Position numbers and translations under genes: made by a program
Notes under the pieces: generated by a model
Seen by the model: the letters and a program-made list of their open reading frames with translations, nothing else
Told to the model about the DNA's origin: nothing
Databases searched by the model: none
Shown here: piece after piece, positions 35,047 to 43,657 of the stretch
How positions within the stretch are numbered: position 1 is the stretch's first letter
Layout: the number at the start of each line of letters is the position of its first letter
Assembly (NCBI RefSeq): GCF_014698475.1
Contig: NZ_JACJTB010000012.1
Location: forward strand, 62,001 to 126,000
Origin: Nostoc spongiaeforme FACHB-130
GTDB taxonomy: Bacteria; Cyanobacteriota; Cyanobacteriia; Cyanobacteriales; Nostocaceae
Reading direction: 5' to 3'
DNA length: 64,000 bases

Positions 35047-37572
35047 ATGCAATGGGATGAGTTTTTACGACAAGAAGCGGCTACTCATGAGTTATCCCCA
35101 GAGCAAACTGCAGCTTTTTTAGTTAGGTTTCAGGCTGAAAACTCAGATAAAAGTGAACAAGAAATTGCCAACTTATTAGAAATTGAGCTTTCTGCTTTTA
35201 AAAAGCGGATGAGTCCGGTGTATAGTAAGTTTGCTGAGAGTTGTCCTGAGTTAGCTAGACGTCAACGCAGAAAGTTTGAAACATTAAAGGCTTACCTAAC
35301 AGCAAAATATAACGGTGTCAGCGATACCCAGCCGAAAAAAGAAATTCAGCACAATATCCCCCCGGCTGTACCTTGGGAAAGGTTTGTGGGAAGGGAGGCG
35401 GAATTACAACGACTGCACGAGATGATACAACAATCGCAGCAAGTTGCTATTGTGGCGGTGGCGGGTATGGGTGGTGTGGGTAAAACTGAACTCGCAACCC
35501 AGTATGCTCAACAGAACTTGCAAAATTATCCTGGTGGGGTTTGCTGGTTATCAGCACAGGGTATTGATGTCGGGATTCAAATTCTTAGATTTGCAGAAGA
35601 TAAATTTAAATTTATCGCACCGCATGATAGGGAATTATTAGTTGATAGGGTAAAACTTTGCTGGAATAGGTGGGATGCTGGTGATGTTTTGCTGGTGTTT
35701 GATGATGTCACCGACTACAAAACCCAAGTTAAGCCTTATCTCCCTGCGAACTCATCTAAGTTTAAAACGTTGCTCACAACTCGCCTGGGCTTTGATAGAA
35801 CTTTGCCACAATTAAGCCTGGGTGTTCTCAAACCATTGGCGGCGATGCAATTATTAAAGTCGCTGGTAGGGAGAGAAAGATTAAAAAATGAGCCTTGGGT
35901 GGCGAGAGAAATATGTAAATTCTTGGGATATTTGCCTTTGGCTTTAGAGTTGGTGGGACGATATCTGGATACAATGCCAGATTTATCACTGCAAACACTG
36001 TTGAAGCGGTTAGAAAGAAAGCGACTGGAACATGAAGCAATGGCTAAGGCTAACCCGTTGATGCGTTATGAATACGGTGTGGCTGAAGCTTTTGATTTGA
36101 GTTGGGACAAGTTAGATGAGAATGCAAAAGAACTTGGTTGTTGGCTAAGTTTATATGCTTTGGCTGATATTCCTCTTGATGTGGAAGCAATTGAAGATGA
36201 TGAACAGCAAGAAACTCAAGAGAAAGCCATTGCTGATTTGCTAAAACTGCATTTATTACAACGGCAAAGCAAAGAAATTTATCGTTTACATCCCCTAATT
36301 CGGCAATATTTTCAAATGAAGTTGGATGAATCAAGTGATGCAGATGAGGTGAAGACAGATTTTGCCGCGCAGGTAGTAGAAATAGCAAAGCAAATTCCGC
36401 AAGAGCCTACCCGTGATTTGATTCAACAACTCACACCCCTGATTTCTCATCTAGCAGAAGCTACTAATCATCTAACAGCATTCATTAAGGATGAAGATTT
36501 AATCACTCCTTTTACCGGATTAGGCTTGTTTTATCAAGGACAAGGATTGTATAAAGACGCAGAACTTTGGTTGAGTCAGTGTTTAGAAGTGATTAAAAAT
36601 CGCCTTGGTTCAAAAAATCCTTATTTTGCCACTAGCCTGAACAATCTGGCAGAACTTTATTATATGACAGGACACTACAGTGAAGCTGAAATCATGTATC
36701 AGCAAGCTTTAGAACTTAGAAAACGTCTGTTAGGAACAGAACATCCCCATGTTGCGGCTAGCCTGAATAATCTGGCAGAACTCTACCATTCGACAGGACA
36801 ATACAATAAAGCAGAACCTCTTTTTCAGCAAGCTTTAGAACTTAGAAAACGTCTGTTAGGAACAGAACATCCCCATGTTGCGGCTAGCCTGAACAATCTG
36901 GCAAGCTTCTACCATTCGACAGGAAAATATAATAAAGCAGAACTTTTATTTCAGCAAGCTTTGGAATTATGGAAACGCCTTTTAGGAACAGAACATCCCT
37001 ATGTTGCTACTAGCCTGAACAATCTGGCAGGACTCTACCATTCAACAGGACTTTACAGTGAAGCCGAACCTTTATATCAGCAAGCTCTAGAAATTGTAAA
37101 ATCCTTGTTAGGAGCAGAACATCCCGATGTTGCCATTAGCCTGAATAATCTGGCAGAACTCTACCGTGCGACAGGAAGGTACAGTGAAGCCGAACCTTTG
37201 TATCAACAAGCTTTAGAACTCAGGAAACGTCTTTTAGAAACAGAACATCCCGATGTTGCTACTAGCCTCAATAATTTGGCATTATTCTACCATTCAACAG
37301 GACGTTACAGTAAAGCCGAACCTTTGTATCAGCAAGCTTTAGAACTCAGGAAACGTCTGTTAGGAACCGAACATCCCGATGTCGCCACTAGCTTCAATAA
37401 TTTGGCAGCACTCTACGAATCAACAGGAAGTTACAGAGAAGCTGAACCCCTGTATCAGCAAGCTTTGGCGATTTGTGAGCGTACTTTGGGTGTGGGTCAT
37501 CCCGATACTATTACAGTGCGGGGAAATTATGCAAGGTTTTTAAAAGAAGCATATCGTTATTGCAATATTTAA
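35047..37572 (+). CDS. STAND NTPase: vMAP-type N-domain, NB-ARC, eight TPR repeats
   Basis: 841 residues. Residues 1-70 are a small helical domain (MQWDEFLRQEAATHELSPEQ) of the kind found at the start of cyanobacterial conflict-related STAND proteins. An NB-ARC domain follows: Walker A VAVAGMGGVGKTELATQYAQ near residue 140, Walker B DVLLVFDDVTDYK, sensor LLTTRLGF and GLPL-like LGYLPLALELVGRYL. A winged-helix section is followed by eight 42-residue TPRs (about residues 493-830; LNNLAELYHSTGQYNKAEPL). This is a signal-sensing switch built like R proteins and Avs defence sensors. No effector domain is obvious, so any effector would act in trans. Confidence 0.88.
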   Translation: MQWDEFLRQEAATHELSPEQTAAFLVRFQAENSDKSEQEIANLLEIELSAFKKRMSPVYSKFAESCPELARRQRRKFETLKAYLTAKYNGVSDTQPKKEIQHNIPPAVPWERFVGREAELQRLHEMIQQSQQVAIVAVAGMGGVGKTELATQYAQQNLQNYPGGVCWLSAQGIDVGIQILRFAEDKFKFIAPHDRELLVDRVKLCWNRWDAGDVLLVFDDVTDYKTQVKPYLPANSSKFKTLLTTRLGFDRTLPQLSLGVLKPLAAMQLLKSLVGRERLKNEPWVAREICKFLGYLPLALELVGRYLDTMPDLSLQTLLKRLERKRLEHEAMAKANPLMRYEYGVAEAFDLSWDKLDENAKELGCWLSLYALADIPLDVEAIEDDEQQETQEKAIADLLKLHLLQRQSKEIYRLHPLIRQYFQMKLDESSDADEVKTDFAAQVVEIAKQIPQEPTRDLIQQLTPLISHLAEATNHLTAFIKDEDLITPFTGLGLFYQGQGLYKDAELWLSQCLEVIKNRLGSKNPYFATSLNNLAELYYMTGHYSEAEIMYQQALELRKRLLGTEHPHVAASLNNLAELYHSTGQYNKAEPLFQQALELRKRLLGTEHPHVAASLNNLASFYHSTGKYNKAELLFQQALELWKRLLGTEHPYVATSLNNLAGLYHSTGLYSEAEPLYQQALEIVKSLLGAEHPDVAISLNNLAELYRATGRYSEAEPLYQQALELRKRLLETEHPDVATSLNNLALFYHSTGRYSKAEPLYQQALELRKRLLGTEHPDVATSFNNLAALYESTGSYREAEPLYQQALAICERTLGVGHPDTITVRGNYARFLKEAYRYCNI
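36600..37470 (+). repeat. 126-bp DNA-level tandem repeats encoding the TPRs
   Basis: Eight adjoining 126-bp units code for the TPRs of the STAND protein. Several neighbours are near-identical at DNA level, for example the CATCCCCATGTTGCGGCTAG junctions at about 36743 and 36869. This points to recent unequal recombination or gene conversion inside the sensor region. Confidence 0.8.
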
Positions 37573-37777
37573 CAATGAAACTATTAAAGTTCACGCAGAG
37601 ACGCAGAGGCGCGGAGGATGGGGAGAAAGTTATATTAATTTGAAATTTGTAATTAAGGAATGTAGCGATCGCTCTCTCATTTCAATCTCATAAATTCCTG
37701 AAAAGCTAAAGAGTATTGTAGCTTGTTTATAGTATCTGTATTCCATAATTAAAATACAAACAACAGTTGAGGCGCTC

Positions 37778-38341
37778 ATGACTGTGCAGTTATTAAGACG
37801 TAAATTCACAGTGCAGCAATATCATAAAATGATTGAGTCGGGGATATTAACAGAGAATGAGCGAGTTGAATTAATCCGGGGAGAAATTATTGAGATATCG
37901 CCTATTGGGACAAAACACGCTGCTTGTGTAAATCGTCTGATTAATTTGTTAGTGCAGTTGTTAGGAAAGCGCGTCATAGTAGCAGCCCAAAATCCAGTAG
38001 AGTTGAGTGATAATTCACAACCACAGCCAGATGTGGCTTTACTCAAACCCCGTGATGATTTTTATGCAGCCGCACATCCCCAACCTCAAGATATTTTCTT
38101 ATTAATTGAAGTGGCTGATTCAACAATAATCTATGACAGGGAAGAAAAAATTCCTTTATATGCAGAAGCTAATATAATTGCGGTTTGGTTAATAGATATT
38201 AATGAGCAAGTTGTGGAAGTTTATCAACAACCAACAGCTACAGGATATCAGCATATACAAAAGTTTGCTGGTGGGGAAAGTTTATCAATTCCAGGTTTTC
38301 CTGATGTCACAATTACGGTCAATGAAATCTTCGGTAGATAA
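37778..38341 (+). CDS. Uma2 family (DUF820) endonuclease-like protein
   Basis: 187 residues with the compact Uma2 layout: FTVQQYHKMIESGILTENER, VELIRGEIIEISPIGTKHAA, QPQPDVALLKPRDDF and DIFLLIEVADSTIIYDREEK, then AVWLIDINEQVVEVYQQP. The Asp, Glu and Lys of the nuclease-like site are present. It stands alone between the STAND gene and hupW; role unknown. Confidence 0.85.
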   Translation: MTVQLLRRKFTVQQYHKMIESGILTENERVELIRGEIIEISPIGTKHAACVNRLINLLVQLLGKRVIVAAQNPVELSDNSQPQPDVALLKPRDDFYAAAHPQPQDIFLLIEVADSTIIYDREEKIPLYAEANIIAVWLIDINEQVVEVYQQPTATGYQHIQKFAGGESLSIPGFPDVTITVNEIFGR

Positions 38342-38490
38342 ATTACTGGTTCTATTTTTATCTCACGCAGAGGCGTGGAGGCGCAAAGAAGGATTTTAGA
38401 GGTGTTGTCATTGTCTTTTGTTAGGCGCGATCGCTCACCTATCTTCAACACAAGCTAAAATATGCTTTCAACTGGCACAATTAGTAATTT

Positions 38491-38970
38491 ATGCTAACTA
38501 TTATTGGTTGCGGAAATCTCAATCGCTGCGATGATGCGGTAGGTGTAATTATCGCCCAACGCTTACAACAATATCTAGTCGAAAATCCTCATCCTCATGT
38601 GCGCGTGTATGACTGTGGAACCGCAGGGATGGAGGTAATGTTTCAAGCTAGAGGTAGTAAAAAATTAGTAATTATTGATGCTAGTTCAACTAATTCCGAA
38701 GCGGGTGCAATATTTAAGGTTCCGGGTAAAGAATTGGAAGCTTTACCGGAACCTAGTTATAACTTGCATGATTTTCGTTGGGATAATGCGTTAGCCGCCG
38801 GACGGAAAATATTTCAAGATGATTTTCCTGAAGATGTAACAGTTTATTTAATTGAGGCGGCAAATCTTAGCCTTGGACTAGAGTTAAGTCCTGTAGTTCA
38901 ACGTGCGGCTGACAAGGTTTTTGAAGAGGTAGTTGCAATTATTTGTAATTGGTCAATTGTTAATATTTAA
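38491..38970 (+). CDS. hupW: Hydrogenase maturation protease HupW
   Basis: 159 residues. It has the family start IIGCGNLNRCDDAVGVIIAQ, with the metal-binding acidic residue in the DDAVG piece, followed by VYDCGTAGMEVMFQARGSKK and LVIIDASST. It removes the C-terminal peptide from a NiFe hydrogenase large subunit after metal insertion. The bidirectional-hydrogenase protease HoxW is a close relative; location at the edge of the nif island, where I recall hupW in Nostoc PCC 7120, favours the uptake hydrogenase form. No hydrogenase structural gene is in the window. Confidence 0.85.
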   Translation: MLTIIGCGNLNRCDDAVGVIIAQRLQQYLVENPHPHVRVYDCGTAGMEVMFQARGSKKLVIIDASSTNSEAGAIFKVPGKELEALPEPSYNLHDFRWDNALAAGRKIFQDDFPEDVTVYLIEAANLSLGLELSPVVQRAADKVFEEVVAIICNWSIVNI

Positions 38971-39005
38971 TTGACCTTTACTACTCTCCTCATTCATACA
39001 CTTTT

Positions 39006-39386
39006 CTAGCCAGCCATATCACGGTAAACAGCAATTTCATCTACCCTCATTTCAAAGGGGATACCTTGGCTTTCGGGAGGACAAACGCGGATTTTAGCAC
39101 TGGTGACAATTGACTGGAGTAATGACCCCATTGCGACGATTTGCTGTAATACTCGCCAGTTGGTAACAGGGTCGGGACATTCAATTACTAAGGTCATCGC
39201 ACTAGCATCACTTGTGACATACCAGCGACAATGAGAAAGAAGATTTTGAATTGTGCGATCGCACGCTTCATAAAAGTATTTACTAATAGAATGCTCTAGT
39301 TGTTGCCGTAAAATAATATCTGCCGATGACGGTTGCATTGGACGGTAATCGTAATCATCGTTGTAACAGAACATATACCTAGCCAT
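39006..39386 (-). CDS. Conserved-looking protein of unknown function next to hupW
   Basis: 126 residues, soluble. Tyr/Asp-rich start (MARYMFCYNDDYDYRPMQPS), then EHSISKYFYEACDRTIQNLL and MTLVIECPDPVTNWRVLQQI. No family recognised. It converges with hupW (36 bases between stops) and lies 19 bases downstream of the SagB-like gene, so it is probably the last gene of the ankyrin-SagB transcript. Confidence 0.6.
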   Translation of the reverse strand: MARYMFCYNDDYDYRPMQPSSADIILRQQLEHSISKYFYEACDRTIQNLLSHCRWYVTSDASAMTLVIECPDPVTNWRVLQQIVAMGSLLQSIVTSAKIRVCPPESQGIPFEMRVDEIAVYRDMAG

Positions 39387-39404
39387 CTCTACTTACAAAA
39401 CTAC

Positions 39405-40691
39405 TTAATTGCCAATAGCCATTGCGTAGAGAATATCCATTTTTGTTTCTAAGAAACTCTGGGTTTCATCGTCATAAAACGCGCCAATTCCGCTACATTG
39501 TATCCCCAAGTAATTACTACTCAGGTAAACTCTGTGTCCTAAAAAACCTGCTAACTGCATAGCGGTTTGATAACTTGTATAGTCAGACACAAAAAACAAA
39601 GTTACTGCACAATCACGCGCAATAGCCTGATTAATGCACAAATAACCAGTATGCTCGCTAAAATCGCCACTTTTAATCAGATGATTGTTTTGATATAACC
39701 CAGGGGATATCCCCTCTACTCGATGCACGACTGAATAAACTTTGATTGCTTCACAACTTTCTGTGGGAATTGGTTGCTTTAGTTGTTGCAATATCCTGAA
39801 ATAATCTTCTTGAGAAATCAACTGTTTCCGGAAACGTCTATTTGAACGTCTATGCCAAACAGTTTGATAAAATTTATCCTTGTCAAACTTAAATTTGGGA
39901 TGCTCTAGCTGTTGTTTTGGACTCTTGTGTAAAGCTGTTACTTGATAGCCATCTTCAATAAATTGATGAGCTTCAAAATAATCTGTACCACTCACAAAAG
40001 GAATTTTCAGCCTTAAGCGTCTCACCTGCTTTTCTTCTACTTCCCCACATAAAACACTAGCAGTCACAAACTCTTTATTCTCAAAACCTAAGTCAGAGTT
40101 AAGAGCTAATTTATCAAAATCAAACATTAGCTGGATATTTTTGTCATAGAGATCCGCCGATGCGGCAATTGTACCTAAATGGTGTCCGCTATCTAAAAAG
40201 CAATATCTCAGACTTCTGTTTTTATATTTCCAACTAGACCTATAATAAACGCAACTAATTAAAAAAATGATTCCTTTGATACATTTGCCCGGTATAATAT
40301 AACTTTCTAAGCCATCATCTATTAATTCATAGATAAGTGTTAGACAATTATTCTCAACTTCTAGATGGTAGATGCCATCAACTATTTCCGGGATGCCACG
40401 AATTTGTACATAAATCTCGGTAGGATATAACCCACCAGCAGAAGGATTAACACGTAGTTGATAGACTACATCCTTATAAGTCTTTTCTAAGGTGATTGCA
40501 CTTGTTAAGTAAATAAAAGAATGAATGGGATGATTGAGATTTAATTGCAGCCTGCGATAAAATTTTGGATATAGTTTAAAAGCCGATGGTTGCGTTGTTG
40601 GGTCTACATAATTAGGGTCAAGCTGCACTGATAGGTAAGAATGTTTAGTCGCTTGATGAAAGTTTTTGCTAGATAATTCATTTTGTAGCAT
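39405..40691 (-). CDS. SagB/ThcOx-like nitroreductase-family oxidoreductase (double domain)
   Basis: 428 residues with two nitroreductase-like halves. Half one contains VYQLRVNPSAGGLYPTEIYV, the SagB flavin-pocket motif; half two contains HRRSNRRFRKQLISQEDYF and YLGIQCSGIGAFYDDETQSF, the conserved SagB end. SagB and ThcOx are FMN enzymes that oxidise azolines in peptide natural products, and double-domain versions occur. No precursor peptide or cyclodehydratase is adjacent, so the substrate is open. Its ATG lies inside the end of the ankyrin gene (14-base overlap), implying translational coupling. Confidence 0.8.
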   Translation of the reverse strand: MLQNELSSKNFHQATKHSYLSVQLDPNYVDPTTQPSAFKLYPKFYRRLQLNLNHPIHSFIYLTSAITLEKTYKDVVYQLRVNPSAGGLYPTEIYVQIRGIPEIVDGIYHLEVENNCLTLIYELIDDGLESYIIPGKCIKGIIFLISCVYYRSSWKYKNRSLRYCFLDSGHHLGTIAASADLYDKNIQLMFDFDKLALNSDLGFENKEFVTASVLCGEVEEKQVRRLRLKIPFVSGTDYFEAHQFIEDGYQVTALHKSPKQQLEHPKFKFDKDKFYQTVWHRRSNRRFRKQLISQEDYFRILQQLKQPIPTESCEAIKVYSVVHRVEGISPGLYQNNHLIKSGDFSEHTGYLCINQAIARDCAVTLFFVSDYTSYQTAMQLAGFLGHRVYLSSNYLGIQCSGIGAFYDDETQSFLETKMDILYAMAIGN

Positions 40692-41142
40692 CTTTCAGCA
40701 TCCTTAAAACTTCGACGGTGCTGGCAAAATCTATAGCTTTGTAATCGTCTAAGTTTTTTAAATTTAAATTAGGATGATGTTGTAAAAGTAACTTGACTAC
40801 TTCTGCTTTACCTGCTGAAGCTGCATACATTAACACTGTTGCACCGTTATCGTTTTGGTTATCAAGATTTATTTTCATTTCTAGCAGCAAATTAATTAAT
40901 TCATAATGCTTGCCAAAGCAAGCAAACCATAAGGCATTATTACTATCGTTATTTCTGGCATTAATATCCGCACCTGCACTAATCAATTCTTGAACGACTG
41001 AATAATTACCTATCCTAGTGGCTTTCATTAAAGCTGTATCACCATTTTCTCCAGGCTGATTTAAATCTTCAGGATTGTAATTATTACCTATCAACCATTC
41101 ACAAGTTGTTTTACTCAAACTTTGCTGATTTTGCTGCTTCAT
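40678..41142 (-). CDS. Ankyrin-repeat protein
   Basis: 154 residues with three to four ankyrin repeats: GDTALMKATRIGNYSVVQEL, ISAGADINARNNDSNNALWF, NGATVLMYAASAGKAEVVKL and LLQHHPNLNLKNLDDYKAID. No signal or membrane segment. A protein-interaction module that overlaps the SagB-like gene by 14 bases, so the two products may form a complex. It is preceded by a repeat and the terminator of the CBS-CP12 gene. Confidence 0.88.
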   Translation of the reverse strand: MKQQNQQSLSKTTCEWLIGNNYNPEDLNQPGENGDTALMKATRIGNYSVVQELISAGADINARNNDSNNALWFACFGKHYELINLLLEMKINLDNQNDNGATVLMYAASAGKAEVVKLLLQHHPNLNLKNLDDYKAIDFASTVEVLRMLKDATK

Positions 41143-41194
41143 AAATTTCTTCCTAAAAGGCGAGGGAAGAGAACAAGAAATTAAGGACTTGGCT

Positions 41195-41217
41195 CCCCTC
41201 TCTGCGTCGGAGAGGGG
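41195..41217. repeat. CCCCTCTC hairpin, interspersed repeat
   Basis: Arms CCCCTCTC (41195-41202) and GAGAGGGG (41210-41217) around TGCGTCG, followed by CTGGGGGAGAGGTG. This module is common in cyanobacterial genomes. It lies in the leader of the ankyrin gene. Confidence 0.65.
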
Positions 41218-41272
41218 CTGGGGGAGAGGTGAAAACAGACTTGTAGAATTACGTTAATTCACTAATAAAAGG

Positions 41273-41297
41273 GAATGGTGGACAATGCCCACCATTC
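41273..41297 (-). terminator. Terminator of the CBS-CP12 gene
   Basis: On the minus strand GAATGGTGG pairs with CCACCATTC (41289-41297 with 41273-41281) around seven bases, followed by CCTTTTATT. It lies 60 bases past the stop at 41357. Confidence 0.65.
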
Positions 41298-41356
41298 ACA
41301 AAAAACTCTTGGCAAATACTGTCTAAGGAGTTGTAAAAACTCCTGTCAATTTATAC

Positions 41357-41983
41357 TTAGACAGCATTCATTGTTTGGTTAGGTTGCTCACCTGCGACCA
41401 TTGGTTTTGGTTCTTCAGAGAATAGTTCTCTAGAAGATTTATCTTGCTTGGGTGCGCCATAAAAACCAGCTTCAGCTTCGAGTTCATCTACGAAATCCCA
41501 AGCTTCAATTGTACGTTTAGAGTCTGCACCGTAGTTCGCAGAAATTGCCCGTGCATTCGAGACAGCTTTATATATCTCTTTTTGCAAGAATAAGAGTTTT
41601 GGTTTTTCTACAAAGTCGCCTTTGTGGATAATATCGCTGATAGTAATCATCCCAAGTAATTCACCACGGATGACAGGCGCACTCCGCATCCCTGTATTAA
41701 TCAATAACCTTGCAACATATTCTAAATCAAGGTCAGGATCTACAGTGACACAGGGTTTGCTCATTATTTCGTAAACATAAGTTCTTTGAGGATCTTTTCC
41801 ATAAGCAACCACTTTGCCTGCAATATCACTCTCAGTCACAATGCCGTAAGCATCACCACTATGACGAGGTTCTACAATTAATTCTTGCAGTTGTTTGAGC
41901 CTTAATAATTTCACTGCTGCTGCTACTGTAGCAGAGCCGCGAATGGTAGCTACATCTTGAGTCATAATATGTTTGGCTCGCAT
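41357..41983 (-). CDS. CBS-domain protein fused to a CP12-like domain
   Basis: 208 residues. Two CBS domains occupy residues 7 to about 125 (AKHIMTQDVATIRGSATVAA, VYEIMSKPCVTVDPDLDLEY, LLGMITISDIIHKGDF). The C-terminal part contains TIEAWDFVDELEAEAGFY, the AWDxVEEL core motif of CP12, the small protein that clamps phosphoribulokinase and GAPDH. The Cys pairs of ordinary CP12 are absent, so regulation would follow adenine-nucleotide binding at the CBS pair and not thiol redox state. Position beside the nif cluster suggests a role in adjusting carbon metabolism in diazotrophic cells. Confidence 0.82.
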   Translation of the reverse strand: MRAKHIMTQDVATIRGSATVAAAVKLLRLKQLQELIVEPRHSGDAYGIVTESDIAGKVVAYGKDPQRTYVYEIMSKPCVTVDPDLDLEYVARLLINTGMRSAPVIRGELLGMITISDIIHKGDFVEKPKLLFLQKEIYKAVSNARAISANYGADSKRTIEAWDFVDELEAEAGFYGAPKQDKSSRELFSEEPKPMVAGEQPNQTMNAV

Positions 41984-42748
41984 AATTCCTGCTCCTTATG
42001 TATTGCAAGTAAGGGAATTGTTTCTAAACTGCTGCACTTCTTCCCAAACTGTGTTTGCTTCGTCTAAGTATGATGAAAATTAGACACAGGTTTTACGCAG
42101 TATTAGCCCTAAATTCTACTGAATATAATCATCAATTATCAGTATAAGATTTACACATTTTCCCTACTCTGTTGCTGAAGCGATCGCATCGTCTGTCTAA
42201 CTTTCAGATGTACCAGGATTTAGGTAGAAACATCTTTGATAACCCTGTAATCTCTTGCTGCTGAAGTTTGGTTCACTAGCAACAATTTAGCTTACTTATA
42301 TATTATCACTCTGATAGGTTTGTTCTATAAACAAGTGTGTATTCTCTTAAAGATATTGGTTAAATATCACAAAAAAATATCAAAATGCAGCACAAACTAC
42401 ATTTAATTATTTAATAGTATGTTTATTCAGGATGCTTGTTTAATATCAAAAATTATAGATATTGATTTGTTTACTAGGTAACAATTATTTTTTGAAATTA
42501 AGTTTTGTAGACGGAGTTCATGTATCAATATTTTAACTAAACATATTCTTAATTAGTGATATATTGTGCTACTTATTTCAACTCAAATTCTCCCTCTAGC
42601 GGAGTATTTGTCGTAGCAAGCTATTAGGTTTATATATTTTGTATAAATTATATCTAGTAATCTTATAAAGAAAATCTAAAAAATAACCTTAATATTCCAA
42701 AAAGTTGGTATTGTTTCAAACAATCATGATTAAAAAGGAAATAAAAAC
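41984..42748. other. 765-base AT-rich gap between the CBS-CP12 and Mop genes
   Basis: No ORF supported. It must hold divergent promoters for the CBS-CP12 gene (-) and the Mop gene (+). I searched for the NtcA consensus GTAN8TAC and found no convincing match. Long T/A tracts are frequent near 42350-42700. Confidence 0.5.
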
Positions 42749-42958
42749 ATGGAAATTAGTGCGCGTAATGCGTTAAAAACCACCGTTAAGAAGGTTGTAA
42801 CTGGTTCAGTTAATACTGAAGTAACTTTAGAATTAGCACCTGGAGTTGAGTTAGTCTCTATTATTACCAAAACCTCAGCCGATAACCTGGGCTTGGTAGA
42901 AGGTAAGCAAGCTTATGCTGTTATTAAAGCGTCCGATGTTATTGTTGCTATTGATTGA
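42749..42958 (+). CDS. Molybdopterin-binding (Mop/TOBE-domain) protein
   Basis: 69 residues, a single Mop domain: MEISARNALKTTVKKVVTGS, NTEVTLELAPGVELVSIITK, LVEGKQAYAVIKASDVIVAI. Such molbindins store or buffer molybdate or tungstate in oligomers. AAAAAGGAAAT precedes the ATG. Location between the nif genes and feoA fits a service role in supplying Mo for FeMo-cofactor. It is the only plus-strand gene between hupW and the upstream region of nifB. Confidence 0.92.
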   Translation: MEISARNALKTTVKKVVTGSVNTEVTLELAPGVELVSIITKTSADNLGLVEGKQAYAVIKASDVIVAID

Positions 42959-42996
42959 TAAATAACTAATTCATTAACTGAAATTTTTTTATTTTT

Positions 42997-43024
42997 GTAG
43001 AGACGTTGTATACAACGTCTCTAC
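42997..43024. repeat. 28-bp perfect palindrome, interspersed repeat
   Basis: Arms GTAGAGACGTTGTA and TACAACGTCTCTAC directly abutting, preceded by a run of T residues. The GAGACGTTGTATACAACGTC-type hairpin is widespread in filamentous cyanobacteria. It starts 39 bases after the Mop gene and may also end its transcript. Confidence 0.75.
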
Positions 43025-43034
43025 AGAATTTATA

Positions 43035-43188
43035 TATAGCAGTCCTAAATCATTTGTAAAATTTCTATATCTTTTTCTTCTTTCTTACCTTTGCGTCCTA
43101 CCCTGCGGGAAGCCGCTATCGCGTCTAGGCGTTCTTGGCGGTTCGTTTCTATATCTATGTTTTTCACGACTCATTTAGGATTGCTATA
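43035..43188. mobile_element. Second MITE-like element
   Basis: 154 bp with near-perfect terminal inverted repeats (left TATAGCAGTCCTAAATCATT; right ACTCATTTAGGATTGCTATA). Non-coding interior includes CCTTTGCGTCC and GCGGGAAGCCGCTATCGCGT modules. No transposase. It lies between the Mop gene and feoA; only one copy is seen in the window. Confidence 0.6.
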
Positions 43189-43230
43189 TTACAAATTTTC
43201 ATATAATTGGCAGTAGATTTTAGCTTGAAT

Positions 43231-43482
43231 TTAGTTATCAGCTATCCGCACGTAAATAGTCTGAGCAATTTCTTGGCTTAAACTGATAGATTCTCCAGCA
43301 ACTTTAATTTGTAATACAGGAAGTCGCTGTTCTAGAGTAATATAAGTTCCAATTTTTATGCCTGCTGAATGAATCTGGTCTAGGATTTTCTGATCTTGAG
43401 TTTGATAAAAAGCTATAATACCTTGCTCTCCTGGTTGGAGTAGTGATAAAGAACAACCGCTTACACTAAAAGGCTCAAACAT
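43231..43482 (-). CDS. FeoA-domain protein
   Basis: 83 residues of a single SH3-like FeoA domain: GCSLSLLQPGEQGIIAFYQT, LDQIHSAGIKIGTYITLEQR and VAGESISLSQEIAQTIYVRI. Stand-alone FeoA proteins accompany FeoB ferrous-iron transporters; no feoB is present here. Placed downstream of fdxH at the end of the nif gene series, it probably serves iron handling for nitrogenase. A heptamer array (TATGAAGTGTGAAGTATGAA) lies in its leader. Confidence 0.87.
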   Translation of the reverse strand: MFEPFSVSGCSLSLLQPGEQGIIAFYQTQDQKILDQIHSAGIKIGTYITLEQRLPVLQIKVAGESISLSQEIAQTIYVRIADN

Positions 43483-43657
43483 TAAAAGTATGAAGTGTGA
43501 AGTATGAAGTATGAAAGATAATTTTCTTTACCTTTCATACTTTTTGGATTGCTAAAAATAGCTGTGGCGATAAAAAATTGCAGCTATACAATCTGAATCT
43601 GTGTAGAGAGATTTTGACTGTATAGCTGCAACTTCTGTGCATAGTCTAAGACATCAA

